The notes: generated by a model not told the origin, from the letters alone. A stretch of DNA of 64,000 nucleotides from Amniculibacterium aquaticum (GCF_003852705.1 NZ_REFA01000011.1:23184-87183), one strand, 5' to 3'. Positions 50,943-60,334 are shown, numbered from the stretch's first letter. Made by a program: numbers and translations.

Positions 50943-52328
50943 ATGATTAAAACAATTTCGGATTTCAAAAATCCATTTTTTATAGGTGTAGCAGGGGTAG
51001 GCATGTCTGCTATTGCCCAATATTTGCAAGGTATAGGGAAAAATGTTTCGGGAAGTGATCGTTATTTTCACCCGGACGAATACAACAAAACCAAAACTCA
51101 ACTAGAAACCGAAGGTATTTCCTGCTTTCTACAAGACGGTAGCGGTATTACCGAAAAAACCGATCTTGTAGTGGTTTCTACAGCAATAGAAGACACGGTT
51201 TATGAAGTACAAAAAGCCAAAGAATTGGGGATAACAATCATCAAAAGAAGCGAGCTGCTGTCCATTATTGCCAAAAGCAAAAGAACCATTGCTGTTGCCG
51301 GAACTTCTGGTAAATCGACCACATCGGCTATGTTATTCCAAATTTTATTGGATGCAGGATGGGATCCCAGCGTAATTTCAGGAGCCGGACTTACCAGCAT
51401 CATCAAAAAAGGAAAAATAGGAAATGCCTATGTTGGGAAAGGCGATTGGCTGATTATTGAAGCCGATGAAAGCGACGGATCTGTAGTGCAATACCACCCA
51501 GAAATTGGTTTGTTACTGAATGTGGACAAAGACCATCAAGAAATCGACGAATTGATGGACTTGTTCGGTCAGTTCAAAAAAAATACAACAGGACTGTTTG
51601 TTGTTAATCAGAACAATAAATATTCAAAACAATTATCAACAGATGCAAATCAAGATTTTGGATTTGAAAATAACAAATCGGGTTACAATGCCACAAATTT
51701 TGTTCAAGATGGTTTTCAGCTGAGTTTCCAACTGCGAAATCAAGTTTTTAAAATGAATGCCATTGGTCAATATTCTGTTGAAAATGCTACTGCTGCAGTA
51801 GCTGTACTTCACCAAATAGGAATAGATCTGGAAACTTGTGCCAAAAGCCTAGAAAATTACGAGGGAATCTACAGAAGGCAACAAATCTTAGGAAATAAAA
51901 ACGGAGTTTGGGTCATTGACGATTATGCCCACAATCCTGCAAAATGTGCTGCGAGCATTAGAGCATGTCAACCGCTTTCCAACAAGGTTATTGCATGGTT
52001 TCAACCGCACGGTTACGGCCCTACACGATTTCTCAGAAAAGATTTTGTTGATGAAATTTCACAAGCACTTCGCCCTAATGATGAAATCTGGATGTCCGAA
52101 ATTTTCTATGCCGGAGGTACTGCTGTCAAAGATATTTCGGCCAACGATTTGGTTAATGATATCAAAATAAAAGGTTCAAAATCCCATTTTGTTGAAGACA
52201 GAAACAACCTATCTAAAGAACTAAAAAAAGTTTTAAAATCCGGCGATGTCCTTTTATTGATGGGCGCGAGAGATCCTGGACTGGAAGATTTTTGTAAAGA
52301 TTTGTACGAAAATTTATCATTAGATTAG
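50943..52328 (+). CDS. MurC/Mpl-like Mur ligase
   Basis: The 461-residue protein has all three Mur ligase domains. They are a Rossmann N-domain (FIGVAGVGMSAIAQYL...VSGSD), a central ATPase domain with P-loop GTSGKST (120-126) and ADESDGSVVQYHP, and a C-domain (VIDDYAHNPAKCAASI). It is closer to UDP-MurNAc:L-Ala ligase than to MurD/E/F, but the P-loop has Ser where MurC normally has His. It may be a second MurC, an Mpl-type recycling ligase or something new. The ATG at 50943 is chosen because the frame upstream runs through a terminator. Confidence 0.85.
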   Translation: MIKTISDFKNPFFIGVAGVGMSAIAQYLQGIGKNVSGSDRYFHPDEYNKTKTQLETEGISCFLQDGSGITEKTDLVVVSTAIEDTVYEVQKAKELGITIIKRSELLSIIAKSKRTIAVAGTSGKSTTSAMLFQILLDAGWDPSVISGAGLTSIIKKGKIGNAYVGKGDWLIIEADESDGSVVQYHPEIGLLLNVDKDHQEIDELMDLFGQFKKNTTGLFVVNQNNKYSKQLSTDANQDFGFENNKSGYNATNFVQDGFQLSFQLRNQVFKMNAIGQYSVENATAAVAVLHQIGIDLETCAKSLENYEGIYRRQQILGNKNGVWVIDDYAHNPAKCAASIRACQPLSNKVIAWFQPHGYGPTRFLRKDFVDEISQALRPNDEIWMSEIFYAGGTAVKDISANDLVNDIKIKGSKSHFVEDRNNLSKELKKVLKSGDVLLLMGARDPGLEDFCKDLYENLSLD

Positions 52329-52495
52329 ACCACTGGTCAAAACCTCAGACTGTCCATCGATGCTTACTTTTCTACTTATAAAATAGAGAGTTCCGTAGAA
52401 ACGGCCAATATACAGGATTGGATATTTTCCATCCTAAAGATGCATAAAAAGCGATTTATCAAAATTGGAATAAATTCCAACAAAAAAAATAAAAA

Positions 52496-53167
52496 ATGAG
52501 CGGGATCCTATATTTTGTACCAACACCCGTAGGTAATTTAGAAGACATGACCTTTAGAGCCATCAAAGTTCTAAAAGAAGTCGATTATATTTTGTGCGAA
52601 GATACCCGAACTTCTGGGGTTTTGCTCAAACATTTCGAAATATCCAAGCCTTTGCGTTCCTATCACCTTCATAACGAGCATCAGGCAACTGAAAAAGTAA
52701 TACAAGATTTGAAGGACGGACAAAACATTGCCATCATCACAGATGCCGGAACACCAGGCATTTCGGATCCAGGATATCTCCTGGCAAAAGCAGGTGCCGA
52801 TAACAATGTCGAAATGATTTGCCTTCCGGGAGCAACGGCTTTTGTACCGGCATTGGTGGTCTCTGGACTTCCCAATCACGACTTTTATTTTGCAGGTTTT
52901 TTACCTCAAAAAAAAGGAAGACAAACCAAATTAAAACAATTGGCAGAAGAAAAGAAAACCATTATTTTGTACGAAAGCCCACACAAGATCAATACGACTT
53001 TGGAACAAATAAAAGAGTATTTTGGCGAAGAAACTCGGGTGAGCCTGAGTCGTGAGATTTCCAAAAAATTTGAAGAAACCAAAAGAGGAACCATCAACGA
53101 CTTGATTGATTTTTCCAAAAGTAAAACTTTAAAAGGAGAAATTGTATTAATTGTGAATAATGCTTAA
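52496..53167 (+). CDS. rsmI: 16S rRNA (cytidine-2'-O) methyltransferase RsmI
   Basis: RsmI 2'-O-methylates C1402 of 16S rRNA. The 223 residues show the tetrapyrrole-methylase fold signatures: YFVPTPVGNLEDMTFRAI, CEDTRTSGVLL, and DAGTPGISDPG (83-93). LPGATAFVPALVVSGL and the substrate segment FLPQKKGRQ follow. The C-terminal extension found in some homologs is absent. The upstream 52329-52495 spacer holds no clear gene. Confidence 0.95.
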   Translation: MSGILYFVPTPVGNLEDMTFRAIKVLKEVDYILCEDTRTSGVLLKHFEISKPLRSYHLHNEHQATEKVIQDLKDGQNIAIITDAGTPGISDPGYLLAKAGADNNVEMICLPGATAFVPALVVSGLPNHDFYFAGFLPQKKGRQTKLKQLAEEKKTIILYESPHKINTTLEQIKEYFGEETRVSLSREISKKFEETKRGTINDLIDFSKSKTLKGEIVLIVNNA

Positions 53168-53225
53168 TCGTTTTTAATTGATTTCAAGCCCAATAAGAAA
53201 TTAACAAAGTCGTGCATAATTTTTC

Positions 53226-53233
53226 TAAATTTG
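53226..53233 (+). promoter_or_regulatory. fabG promoter, -7 element
   Basis: TAAATTTG, exact TAnnTTTG, 27 bp before the fabG ATG. Confidence 0.5.
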
Positions 53234-53260
53234 CATCATACATAAGAAAATAATAAAATC

Positions 53261-54004
53261 ATGAAATTACTCGAAGGAAAAGTAGCCTTAATCACAGGCG
53301 GAACAAGAGGAATTGGAAAAGGAATTGTAGAAATATTCGCTGCGCAAGGTGCCAAAATAGCCTTTACCTACGCAGGTTCTGTAGAAAAAGCTCAAGAATT
53401 GGAAACTTTATTGGGTGCTGTAACTCAGATCAAAGCCTATCAATCGGATGCCTCAGATTATGAAGCCGCTCAAAAATTGGTCGATGATGTAATGACTGAT
53501 TTTGGAAAAATCGATATTCTCATCAACAATGCCGGAATTACGCGCGATAACCTGATGCTTAGGATGTCCAAAGAAGATTGGGACACCATCATCAAAGTCA
53601 ATTTGGATTCGGTATTTAATCTAACCAAAGCGGTTATCAAACCGATGATGAAAGCAAAAGCAGGATCCATCATCAACATGACTTCTGTAGTTGGGGTCAA
53701 AGGCAATGCCGGACAAGCCAATTATGCAGCATCTAAAGCCGGTGTTATTGGTTTTTCTAAATCCATTGCTTTGGAGTTGGGCTCTAGAAACATCCGTTGC
53801 AATGCCATTGCTCCAGGTTTTATAGAAACCGAAATGACTGCTGCTTTGGATGAAAAAACCGTACAAGGTTGGAGAGAAGCAATCCCTTTGAAAAGAGGAG
53901 GTCAACCGGAAGATGTTGCCAATGCTTGCGTGTTTTTGGGCAGCGACATGTCGGCGTACATTACCGGTCAAGTAATGAATGTGGATGGCGGAATGCTTAC
54001 CTAA
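53261..54004 (+). CDS. fabG: 3-oxoacyl-ACP reductase FabG
   Basis: FabG reduces 3-oxoacyl-ACP with NADPH in each round of fatty acid elongation. The 247-residue SDR has TGGTRGIGKG (12-21), NNAGITRDNLMLRM (89-102) and the catalytic Ser142, Tyr155 and Lys159. The ending YITGQVMNVDGGM is typical for FabG rather than other SDRs. It stands alone, not in a fab cluster, with its own promoter and a terminator. Confidence 0.94.
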   Translation: MKLLEGKVALITGGTRGIGKGIVEIFAAQGAKIAFTYAGSVEKAQELETLLGAVTQIKAYQSDASDYEAAQKLVDDVMTDFGKIDILINNAGITRDNLMLRMSKEDWDTIIKVNLDSVFNLTKAVIKPMMKAKAGSIINMTSVVGVKGNAGQANYAASKAGVIGFSKSIALELGSRNIRCNAIAPGFIETEMTAALDEKTVQGWREAIPLKRGGQPEDVANACVFLGSDMSAYITGQVMNVDGGMLT

Positions 54005-54029
54005 AATTTGTTGATATAATAATAAATAC

Positions 54030-54066
54030 AACTTTGGGAAAGCTCGACTTTTCCAAAGTTTTTTTT
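54030..54066 (+). terminator. Terminator after fabG
   Basis: A long stem (AACTTTGGGAAAG and near-complement up to 54060) followed by seven T. Confidence 0.8.
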
Positions 54067-54074
54067 GAATAAAT

Positions 54075-54656
54075 ATGAAAAAAATAACCCTACAAAAATC
54101 CATTTTTCAAAGACCTATTTTCGTCTTTGCAATGAAAGAAGAAGCCGTAAATTTGTTTGATGATTATCAATTGATTTTTACAGGATTAGGCAAGATCAAT
54201 GCAAGTTATGAATTAACAAAAGCTATTGCCAAATATGCTCCTGATATCATCATTAACTTGGGTACAGCCGGCAGTACTTTGTTCAACCGTGGCGAAGTGG
54301 TTTGTTGCAATCAATTTGTACAAAGGGACATGGATGTTTCCGCCTTAGGATTTGAAAAATTCAAAACACCATTTGCAAAAGAAGAATCCATTTTAAAATA
54401 CGGATTGGAATTGGACGAGCTGAATCTAGGAACCTGTGGCACTGGAGACTCTTTCGAAACCGAACATCGCAATACCGAATACAATGTGGTGGACATGGAA
54501 GCCTATGCATTGGCTGCGATTGCCCAAAGAGAACAGATCCCTTTTCTTTGCTTAAAGTACATTTCGGACGGTGCAGATGACAACGCTGTGGACGATTGGA
54601 ATGAAGGGGTAAAAAAAGCTGCAAAAGCTTTGAAATCTTCTCTGGGATTGGACTAA
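54075..54656 (+). CDS. Nucleoside phosphorylase-superfamily nucleosidase (MTAN-like)
   Basis: The 193-residue protein is a compact member of the PNP/UDP phosphorylase fold. It has IFVFAMKEEA (first strand), LIFTGLGKINAS, the GTAGS loop (IINLGTAGS), NVVDMEAYALA with the ribose-binding Met-Glu, and a catalytic-type Asp in KYISDGAD. The VVDMEAY/ISDGAD combination is typical of methylthioadenosine/S-adenosylhomocysteine nucleosidases. It is shorter than usual MTAN (about 230), so the substrate is uncertain. Confidence 0.82.
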   Translation: MKKITLQKSIFQRPIFVFAMKEEAVNLFDDYQLIFTGLGKINASYELTKAIAKYAPDIIINLGTAGSTLFNRGEVVCCNQFVQRDMDVSALGFEKFKTPFAKEESILKYGLELDELNLGTCGTGDSFETEHRNTEYNVVDMEAYALAAIAQREQIPFLCLKYISDGADDNAVDDWNEGVKKAAKALKSSLGLD

Positions 54657-54724
54657 TCCATCTTTGTGGATAAAGTTTAGGATAGATTTAACACCGTGTT
54701 AAGCGGTTTACTTTTACTTTTCCG

Positions 54725-54732
54725 TAAATTTG
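54725..54732 (+). promoter_or_regulatory. glmM promoter, -7 element
   Basis: TAAATTTG, exact TAnnTTTG, 46 bp before the glmM ATG. Confidence 0.45.
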
Positions 54733-54778
54733 CAAAAATTTAAAAATAACCATTTCAAATTCAAACTATTAAAATTTT

Positions 54779-56161
54779 ATGTCATTAATTAAATCAATAT
54801 CCGGAATCCGTGGTACCATAGGTGGAAAAGTAAACGACAACCTTACCCCTTTGGATGTAGTAAAATTTGCTTCGGCCTTCGGAACTTGGCTTCAACAAAA
54901 TAAAAATTCTAAAAATTTAACCATCGTTATCGGTCGTGATGCCCGAATTTCTGGACAAATGGTATCTTCCTTGGTGGCATCGACCTTACAAGGTTTAGGG
55001 ATCAATGTGATCGATTTGGGACTTTCTACCACACCAACAGTAGAAGTGATGGTGCCCGAACTGAATGCAGACGGTGGGATTATCCTAACCGCTTCTCACA
55101 ACCCAAAACAATGGAACGCCCTGAAATTGTTGAACGATAAAGGCGAATTCATCAATGCTGAAGAAGGAGCTAAAGTCTTGGAATTGGCTGAAAATGAAGA
55201 TTTCGACTATGCTCAAGTGGACGATTTGGGATCTTACGAAACCAGAAACGACGCTTTCGATATCCATATTCAGAAAATTTTAGACTTGCCAATGGTGGAT
55301 GCAGAAGCCATAAAAGCTAAAAAATACAAAGTAGTTTTGGATGCTGTTAACTCAACAGGGGGAATTTCCTTGCCACCATTGTTGGAAAAACTGGGTTGCG
55401 AAGTGGTAAAATTATACTGCGAACCAAACGGTCAATTTCCACACAATCCAGAACCGTTAAAAGAGCATCTTACCGATATTTGCGAATTGATGAAAACCGA
55501 AAAAGCCGATTTGGGCATCGTGGTCGATCCGGATGTAGATCGTTTGGCTCTTATCGATGAAAACGGCGAAATGTTCGGTGAAGAATATACTTTGGTTGCT
55601 GTAGCCGATTATCTTTTGAAAAATAAAAACGGAGTGGCCATTTCTAACCTTTCATCCAGCAGAGCCCTGAGAGATGTTGCCCACAGACACAATTCAGAAT
55701 ATTTTGCATCGGCAGTGGGTGAGGTCAATGTGGTGAATTTGATGAAAGAAAAAAATGCCGTAATCGGTGGCGAAGGCAACGGCGGCATCATCTACCCGGA
55801 TTTGCATTACGGAAGAGATTCCTTGGTAGGCGCAGCTTTGTTCTTGACGCATTTGGCCAAAGAAAATAAAAAGGTTTCAGAACTTAGAGCTTCTTATCCG
55901 CCTTATTTTATGGGGAAAAAGAAAATCGATTTGCTCCCAACCATCGATGTAGATGCCTTGTTGGAAAAAATGAAAGTTGAATTTAAAGATCAAGAAATTT
56001 CAACAGTGGACGGAGTGAAAATTGATTTCCCAGGAAATTGGGTACACCTAAGAAAATCCAATACCGAACCGATTATCCGAATCTATACCGAAGCTCCAAC
56101 GCAAGAAGAAGCCGATAATTTGGGCGATAAAATGATCGCTAAAATGAAATCGTTAATTTAG
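54779..56161 (+). CDS. glmM: Phosphoglucosamine mutase
   Basis: GlmM converts glucosamine-6-phosphate to glucosamine-1-phosphate for UDP-GlcNAc synthesis. The 460-residue alpha-D-phosphohexomutase has the phosphoserine loop TASHNP (104-109, Ser106), the metal loop DPDVDR (250-255), the sugar-binding loop GEGNGG (331-336) and the phosphate-binding RKSNTEPIIRIYTEA. The opening SLIKSISGIRGTIG is the standard GlmM start. Another phosphohexomutase specificity is possible but less likely. Confidence 0.9.
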   Translation: MSLIKSISGIRGTIGGKVNDNLTPLDVVKFASAFGTWLQQNKNSKNLTIVIGRDARISGQMVSSLVASTLQGLGINVIDLGLSTTPTVEVMVPELNADGGIILTASHNPKQWNALKLLNDKGEFINAEEGAKVLELAENEDFDYAQVDDLGSYETRNDAFDIHIQKILDLPMVDAEAIKAKKYKVVLDAVNSTGGISLPPLLEKLGCEVVKLYCEPNGQFPHNPEPLKEHLTDICELMKTEKADLGIVVDPDVDRLALIDENGEMFGEEYTLVAVADYLLKNKNGVAISNLSSSRALRDVAHRHNSEYFASAVGEVNVVNLMKEKNAVIGGEGNGGIIYPDLHYGRDSLVGAALFLTHLAKENKKVSELRASYPPYFMGKKKIDLLPTIDVDALLEKMKVEFKDQEISTVDGVKIDFPGNWVHLRKSNTEPIIRIYTEAPTQEEADNLGDKMIAKMKSLI

Positions 56162-56167
56162 AAAAAA

Positions 56168-56366
56168 CTTAGAGCCTGTTTAAATTTTATATCTAGAATT
56201 TTTGTAAAGATATTTAGATGGATTTTGGGTTTTAAAATTGAAGTTTTAGCAGGCTAAAACAAAAATTTAAAATGCAAAATACGCTAAATAGAATACAAAA
56301 AGGCAGATAAGAAAGATTAGAAATAGCCGAATTATTATATCGGTAAAATTTTAAATAGGCTCTAAG
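56168..56366. repeat. MITE-like element with terminal inverted repeats
   Basis: About 200 bp downstream of glmM begin CTTAGAGCCTGTTTAAA (from 56168) and end in the near-complement TTTAAATAGGCTCTAAG (to 56366), giving roughly 22-bp imperfect terminal inverted repeats. Inside is a perfect hairpin, GTTTTAGC-AG-GCTAAAAC (56243-56260). It has no coding capacity. This is the shape of a miniature inverted-repeat element; its parent IS is not in the window. Confidence 0.6.
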
Positions 56367-56410
56367 ATTAGCATCATTTTTGATGGTGTTTAATTTAAAA
56401 ATAAACCATT

Positions 56411-57787
56411 TTGGAGGAATTTTTTGAAAACGAACTGATTGTAAAGTTCGAAAATATGATTGAGAATAATGAAGAAACCTACTTTGATACCGACGAGTTG
56501 GAAGAAATCATCATTCATTATCTCGAAATTGGAGATGTAGAATTGGCAGAAACCGCAGTGAATTTTGCAACCAAATTGCACCCGGATTCTATTGAAGTGA
56601 AAACCAAAAAATTAGAAGTCCTTTTGGAATTGGAACACTATTCAGAAGCCAAAATCATCATTGAAGAACTGAAAGACACATCCGGAGACAGCACCGATTT
56701 TTTGGTGTGCTGTGCCAAATACTACTCCAACCTTGGACATACCAAAAAAGCCATTGAATATTGCGAAATGGCTCTGCAATTGGGCGATGAAGAAAATTTC
56801 TTGCACAATTTTATTGCCGACGAATTGGTCAATATCGGCGATCCTTTCAATGCCCTAAAGCATTATCAATTGGCACTGAAAGCCGATGCACAAGACGATT
56901 ATGCCTTGGAAAACGCCATGTTCTGCTTCAACCGACTCAACAAATCCGATGAAGCCATCGACTTCCTAAACCATTATTTGGACCAGTTTCCCTATTCCGA
57001 AACCGCTTGGATGGAGTACGGACAGTATTATTTCAACAAAAAAAATTACGAAGAAGCCATAAAAGGTTTCGATTTCCTTTTGGCCATCAACAGTACTTCC
57101 GTTGGGGTATATGCCAATATTGCAGCATGTTACGAAGCAATGAAACTTTGGAAAAATGCCATCTCCACCTATGAAGAATCCATGGAATACGAATTTACCA
57201 AAGCCTATACATTCTACAAAATTGGACTTTGCTACAAAGAAATGAAGCAACTGACAGCGGCGCTCAATGCATTTCAAAAATCACTTCGAGAAGACCCTCA
57301 GTTTTATCTCGCGATGATGGAACAAAGCGAATTGTACGAAGAAATGGGCAGCATGAAAGAGGCCTTGCATTTCGCAAGAGAAGCAACCTTTCTCAACACC
57401 AACAATTTGGACTATCAAAAAAAATTAGCATATCTGTACATAGAAGCCGGCCGTTACGAAGAAAGTTTGGAATGTTTGGTCAGATTGATCGATGCCGAAC
57501 CCGACCGCTTCTACAATTGGTATGCCTACACCGAAGTTTTGATGCTCATTGGCGAATACGAAGAAGCCGTAACCGCCCTGAAATTGGCCATAGAAAAGAA
57601 CGAAAGAGCAGAATTGTATTACCAATTGAGCAACTCCTATTTCCACCTAAAAATGAACAAGGAAGCCAACAATGCATTGGCACAAGCCATTTTCTTAGAC
57701 GCTTCGTTGTTAGAAGATATGAAAATGAAATATCCAACCCTAAAATCCGAAGTCAAGAAAGTCAAGTCCGGAAAAAAAGGATTATAA
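56411..57787 (+). CDS. Tetratricopeptide repeat protein
   Basis: The 458-residue cytoplasmic protein is built almost wholly of TPR units, for example TKKAIEYCEMALQLGD, PFNALKHYQLALKADAQD, LTAALNAFQKSLREDPQF and YEEAVTALKLAIEKNE. It has no signal peptide. The N-terminal acidic segment EEFFENELIVKFENMIENNEETYFDTDELEEIIIHYLE appears conserved in flavobacterial homologs as I recall them. The start is TTG at 56411; the first in-frame ATG would remove the first 15 residues of that segment. Role unknown, probably a protein-interaction scaffold. Confidence 0.85.
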   Translation: MEEFFENELIVKFENMIENNEETYFDTDELEEIIIHYLEIGDVELAETAVNFATKLHPDSIEVKTKKLEVLLELEHYSEAKIIIEELKDTSGDSTDFLVCCAKYYSNLGHTKKAIEYCEMALQLGDEENFLHNFIADELVNIGDPFNALKHYQLALKADAQDDYALENAMFCFNRLNKSDEAIDFLNHYLDQFPYSETAWMEYGQYYFNKKNYEEAIKGFDFLLAINSTSVGVYANIAACYEAMKLWKNAISTYEESMEYEFTKAYTFYKIGLCYKEMKQLTAALNAFQKSLREDPQFYLAMMEQSELYEEMGSMKEALHFAREATFLNTNNLDYQKKLAYLYIEAGRYEESLECLVRLIDAEPDRFYNWYAYTEVLMLIGEYEEAVTALKLAIEKNERAELYYQLSNSYFHLKMNKEANNALAQAIFLDASLLEDMKMKYPTLKSEVKKVKSGKKGL

Positions 57788-57797
57788 TTTTTTTTCT

Positions 57798-57908
57798 TTG
57801 GGCAGCTTTTCCGCCTTCCGCTCCCAATCTTTTTTTGCCCACGCTTTTCAAAAAAACCTACAAAAGCCAGCCGTAAAAAAAAGATTTCCGCTCAAGTCGG
57901 GCTGCAAC
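57798..57908. repeat. GC-richer imperfect inverted repeat (probable interspersed intergenic repeat)
   Basis: An intergenic segment with unusual composition. TTGGGCAGCTTTTCCGCC... leads to CAATCTTTTTTTGCC on the left, and AAAAAAAAGATTTCCGCTC... to GTCGGGCTGCAACC on the right. The two arms are imperfect inverted copies (CAGC...CCGC...AATCTTTTTTT). I recall similar sequences scattered between genes of other flavobacteria, so this is likely a repeat family. Confidence 0.5.
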
Positions 57909-57947
57909 CACTCAGGAGAGATACAGATCTTAACATGAACAAGCAAT

Positions 57948-57981
57948 AACCGTTTGAAAATTTTTTTCAAACGGTTTTTAA
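57948..57981 (+). terminator. Terminator before the second TonB-dependent receptor gene
   Basis: A 13-bp stem (AACCGTTTGAAAA and complement at 57964-57976) with a 3-base loop, then a T-rich run. Confidence 0.75.
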
Positions 57982-57989
57982 TTTTATTC

Positions 57990-57997
57990 TAATTTTG
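57990..57997 (+). promoter_or_regulatory. TonB-dependent receptor promoter, -7 element
   Basis: TAATTTTG, exact TAnnTTTG, 29 bp before the ATG. A half box ATTCTAA (57986-57992) overlaps it. Confidence 0.45.
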
Positions 57998-58026
57998 TGA
58001 AATCAAAAAAAATATGAATAAAAACC

Positions 58027-60219
58027 ATGAATAAAATTATTTTCTTTTGTGTAACGGTATTGTTTTTTCAATTTTCATTTTCACAAATTACCATTTCCGG
58101 AACGGTAACTTACAGAAACAAACCGGTTAAGGATGTCAGCGTAACCCTAAAAGACACCTATGACGGAGCAACTACAGACGGCAACGGTCATTATTCCTTC
58201 ACAACCGAAGAAAAAGGAAAAAAAATCTTGGAATTTACCCATCACAAATATGTAGAAACCTCGGTGGAAACAAACATAACATCAGAAAATATCCTTCAAA
58301 ACGCAACTTTAAAAGAAAAGATTAATGAAATAGATGCTGTGGTCATCACCGCAGGAAACATAGAGGCAAGCGACAAAAATCGAGCAACAGCACTGCTTTC
58401 TCCCATAGATATATATACAACAGCCGGAGCCGACGGACAGATATCTTCAGCACTCAATTATCTACCGGGAGTACAAAAAGTAGGCGATACCGAAGGCTTG
58501 TTCATCCGCGGAGGTAGCGGTACAGAAGCTAAAATTTTTATGGACGGCTCTTTGGTCAACAATTATTTTTCGACCTCCATCCCAGGAATGGCAGGGAGAG
58601 ACCGGTTCAATACTTCGCTTTTCAAGGGTAATGTTTTTTCCAGCGGTGGATATTCTGCACTCTATGGACAAGCTTTGTCAGGAGCACTGATGTTGGAAAG
58701 TGTCGATTTGCCAGAGACTTCTTCGTACGATGTAGGGATATCTCCCATTTTTATCAACGGAAGTTTTCAACATTTGTCCAAGGATAAAAATCATTCTTTT
58801 GGAGCCAGTTTGGGCTATTCCAATCTTAGATTGATGCAAAAACTTCTTAATTTTAATACCCATTTTACAAAAGCTCCGGAAGATTGGTCTGCAGATGCCA
58901 ATTTTAGAATCAAAACAAAATCCGGAGGGATGTGGAAATACTATGGCAATTTCGACCAAGGAACAATGAAGGTTCAAAATGAAAGTTTAGAAGCCAATTC
59001 AGACCAAACGGAAACCGGCCTTAATTCATTAAATACCTACCACAACCTTTCATTCAAACAAAAATTCGGAAGTTATTTGTTAAAAATAGGAACTTCTGTG
59101 GCCTATAACCATTCCGATTTGTACTTTTATAGCTACAATTTGGGACAACAAATATCGTATTTTCCATTGCAAAACAAAGGAAATTACTGGAATGGAAAAG
59201 CAGTGGTCGAAAGAAAACTGAATGCAGTTTCGGCCATTAGAGCCGGTTTTGAACTGAATCAAAGTAAAGAGAGCAACAATTACGGAAAGGATTTTCACGA
59301 TTTTATTTCATCGGGTTTTGCAGAAATGGATTGGGCTTTTAGCAACCGATTTTCAACCAAACTTGGAGCTAGAGCAGAGCATTCCGATTATTTGAATAAA
59401 ATGAATTTTTCCCCAAGAATGGCTTTGGCCTATAAGCTGTCCTCCGACTGGATTAGCTCTTTGGCATACGGAGTTTTTTATCAAAATCCGGATAGCAAAT
59501 ACCTGAACTACCCACTTTCTTTGGGCTATCAAAAGGCCGAGCATTATATTTTTCAATTGCAAAGAAATGCAGACGGAAGAAGTTTAAGGATGGAAGCGTT
59601 TTACAAAAACTATTCTAATCTGGATAAAACCCTAAGCAATGGATTTTTTCAAAATACAATCAACAATGATGGCTCTGGAAAAGCAAAAGGCATCGAACTT
59701 TTTTGGAGGGATAAAAAATCTTTGAAGACCATAGATTATTGGGTTTCTTATTCTTACCTCGATACCGAAAGGGAGTTTCTTAATTATCCGTCGTTTTTAG
59801 TACCCACATTTGCTGCCAAACATACCTTATCCGTTGTTGCTAAAAAATTTGTAACCAATTGGAAAACAGGATTCAATCTGTCATATACTTACAATTCCGG
59901 AAGACCTTTTTACGACATTGCCAACAACGGTGGACAGAATTATTTAAGAAATTCGGGATGGGTGAAAGACTATAATTCTTTGAATTTTTCCGTGAACTAT
60001 TTGCCCAATCTCGGCAAACAGGATTCTAAATATTTTACCGTTTTGGTGCTGAGTATTTCCAATATTCTGGGATCTAAAAATGTGTACGGATATCAGTTTT
60101 CACAAGACGGAAGCCGAAATGCAGCAACAGTTCCTCCCATTGGTTCTTTCGTTTTTATTGGGGCGTTCATTTCTTTTGGTGTGGACAAGACCAACGATGC
60201 CATTAACAACAATTTGTAA
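58027..60219 (+). CDS. TonB-dependent receptor
   Basis: The 730-residue outer-membrane receptor has a signal peptide to about FSFSQ (20) and a carboxypeptidase-regulatory-like domain at about 22-100 (ISGTVTYRNKPVKDVSVTLKDTYDGATTDGNGHYSF). The plug at about 115-230 carries LNYLPGVQKVGDTEGLFIRGGSGTEAKIFMDG. The 22-strand barrel carries LYGQALSGALMLES after the plug. It takes up an unknown ligand; a siderophore or other metal complex is plausible from the family but not shown. Confidence 0.92.
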   Translation: MNKIIFFCVTVLFFQFSFSQITISGTVTYRNKPVKDVSVTLKDTYDGATTDGNGHYSFTTEEKGKKILEFTHHKYVETSVETNITSENILQNATLKEKINEIDAVVITAGNIEASDKNRATALLSPIDIYTTAGADGQISSALNYLPGVQKVGDTEGLFIRGGSGTEAKIFMDGSLVNNYFSTSIPGMAGRDRFNTSLFKGNVFSSGGYSALYGQALSGALMLESVDLPETSSYDVGISPIFINGSFQHLSKDKNHSFGASLGYSNLRLMQKLLNFNTHFTKAPEDWSADANFRIKTKSGGMWKYYGNFDQGTMKVQNESLEANSDQTETGLNSLNTYHNLSFKQKFGSYLLKIGTSVAYNHSDLYFYSYNLGQQISYFPLQNKGNYWNGKAVVERKLNAVSAIRAGFELNQSKESNNYGKDFHDFISSGFAEMDWAFSNRFSTKLGARAEHSDYLNKMNFSPRMALAYKLSSDWISSLAYGVFYQNPDSKYLNYPLSLGYQKAEHYIFQLQRNADGRSLRMEAFYKNYSNLDKTLSNGFFQNTINNDGSGKAKGIELFWRDKKSLKTIDYWVSYSYLDTEREFLNYPSFLVPTFAAKHTLSVVAKKFVTNWKTGFNLSYTYNSGRPFYDIANNGGQNYLRNSGWVKDYNSLNFSVNYLPNLGKQDSKYFTVLVLSISNILGSKNVYGYQFSQDGSRNAATVPPIGSFVFIGAFISFGVDKTNDAINNNL

Positions 60220-60334
60220 GCTAAATTTTGTTTAGAATGATTTGTATATTGCTGAAAAATAGATAATTTTGCAATCTGATTTTTAATGACCTCATTGGAA
60301 ATCATAAAATGAAGAAAATTATTTAAACTAAAAC

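Noticed and set aside
52329..52499. An open frame of about 50 codons between the MurC-like gene and rsmI
   Set aside because: No suitable start codon, lysine/asparagine-rich end and no recognisable motif; most likely a chance frame in a short spacer.
60231..60246. A third TTTAGAATGATT string, after the TonB-dependent receptor gene
   Set aside because: Only the left half fits the Fur-like repeat; the right half has three mismatches and no promoter element is aligned with it.
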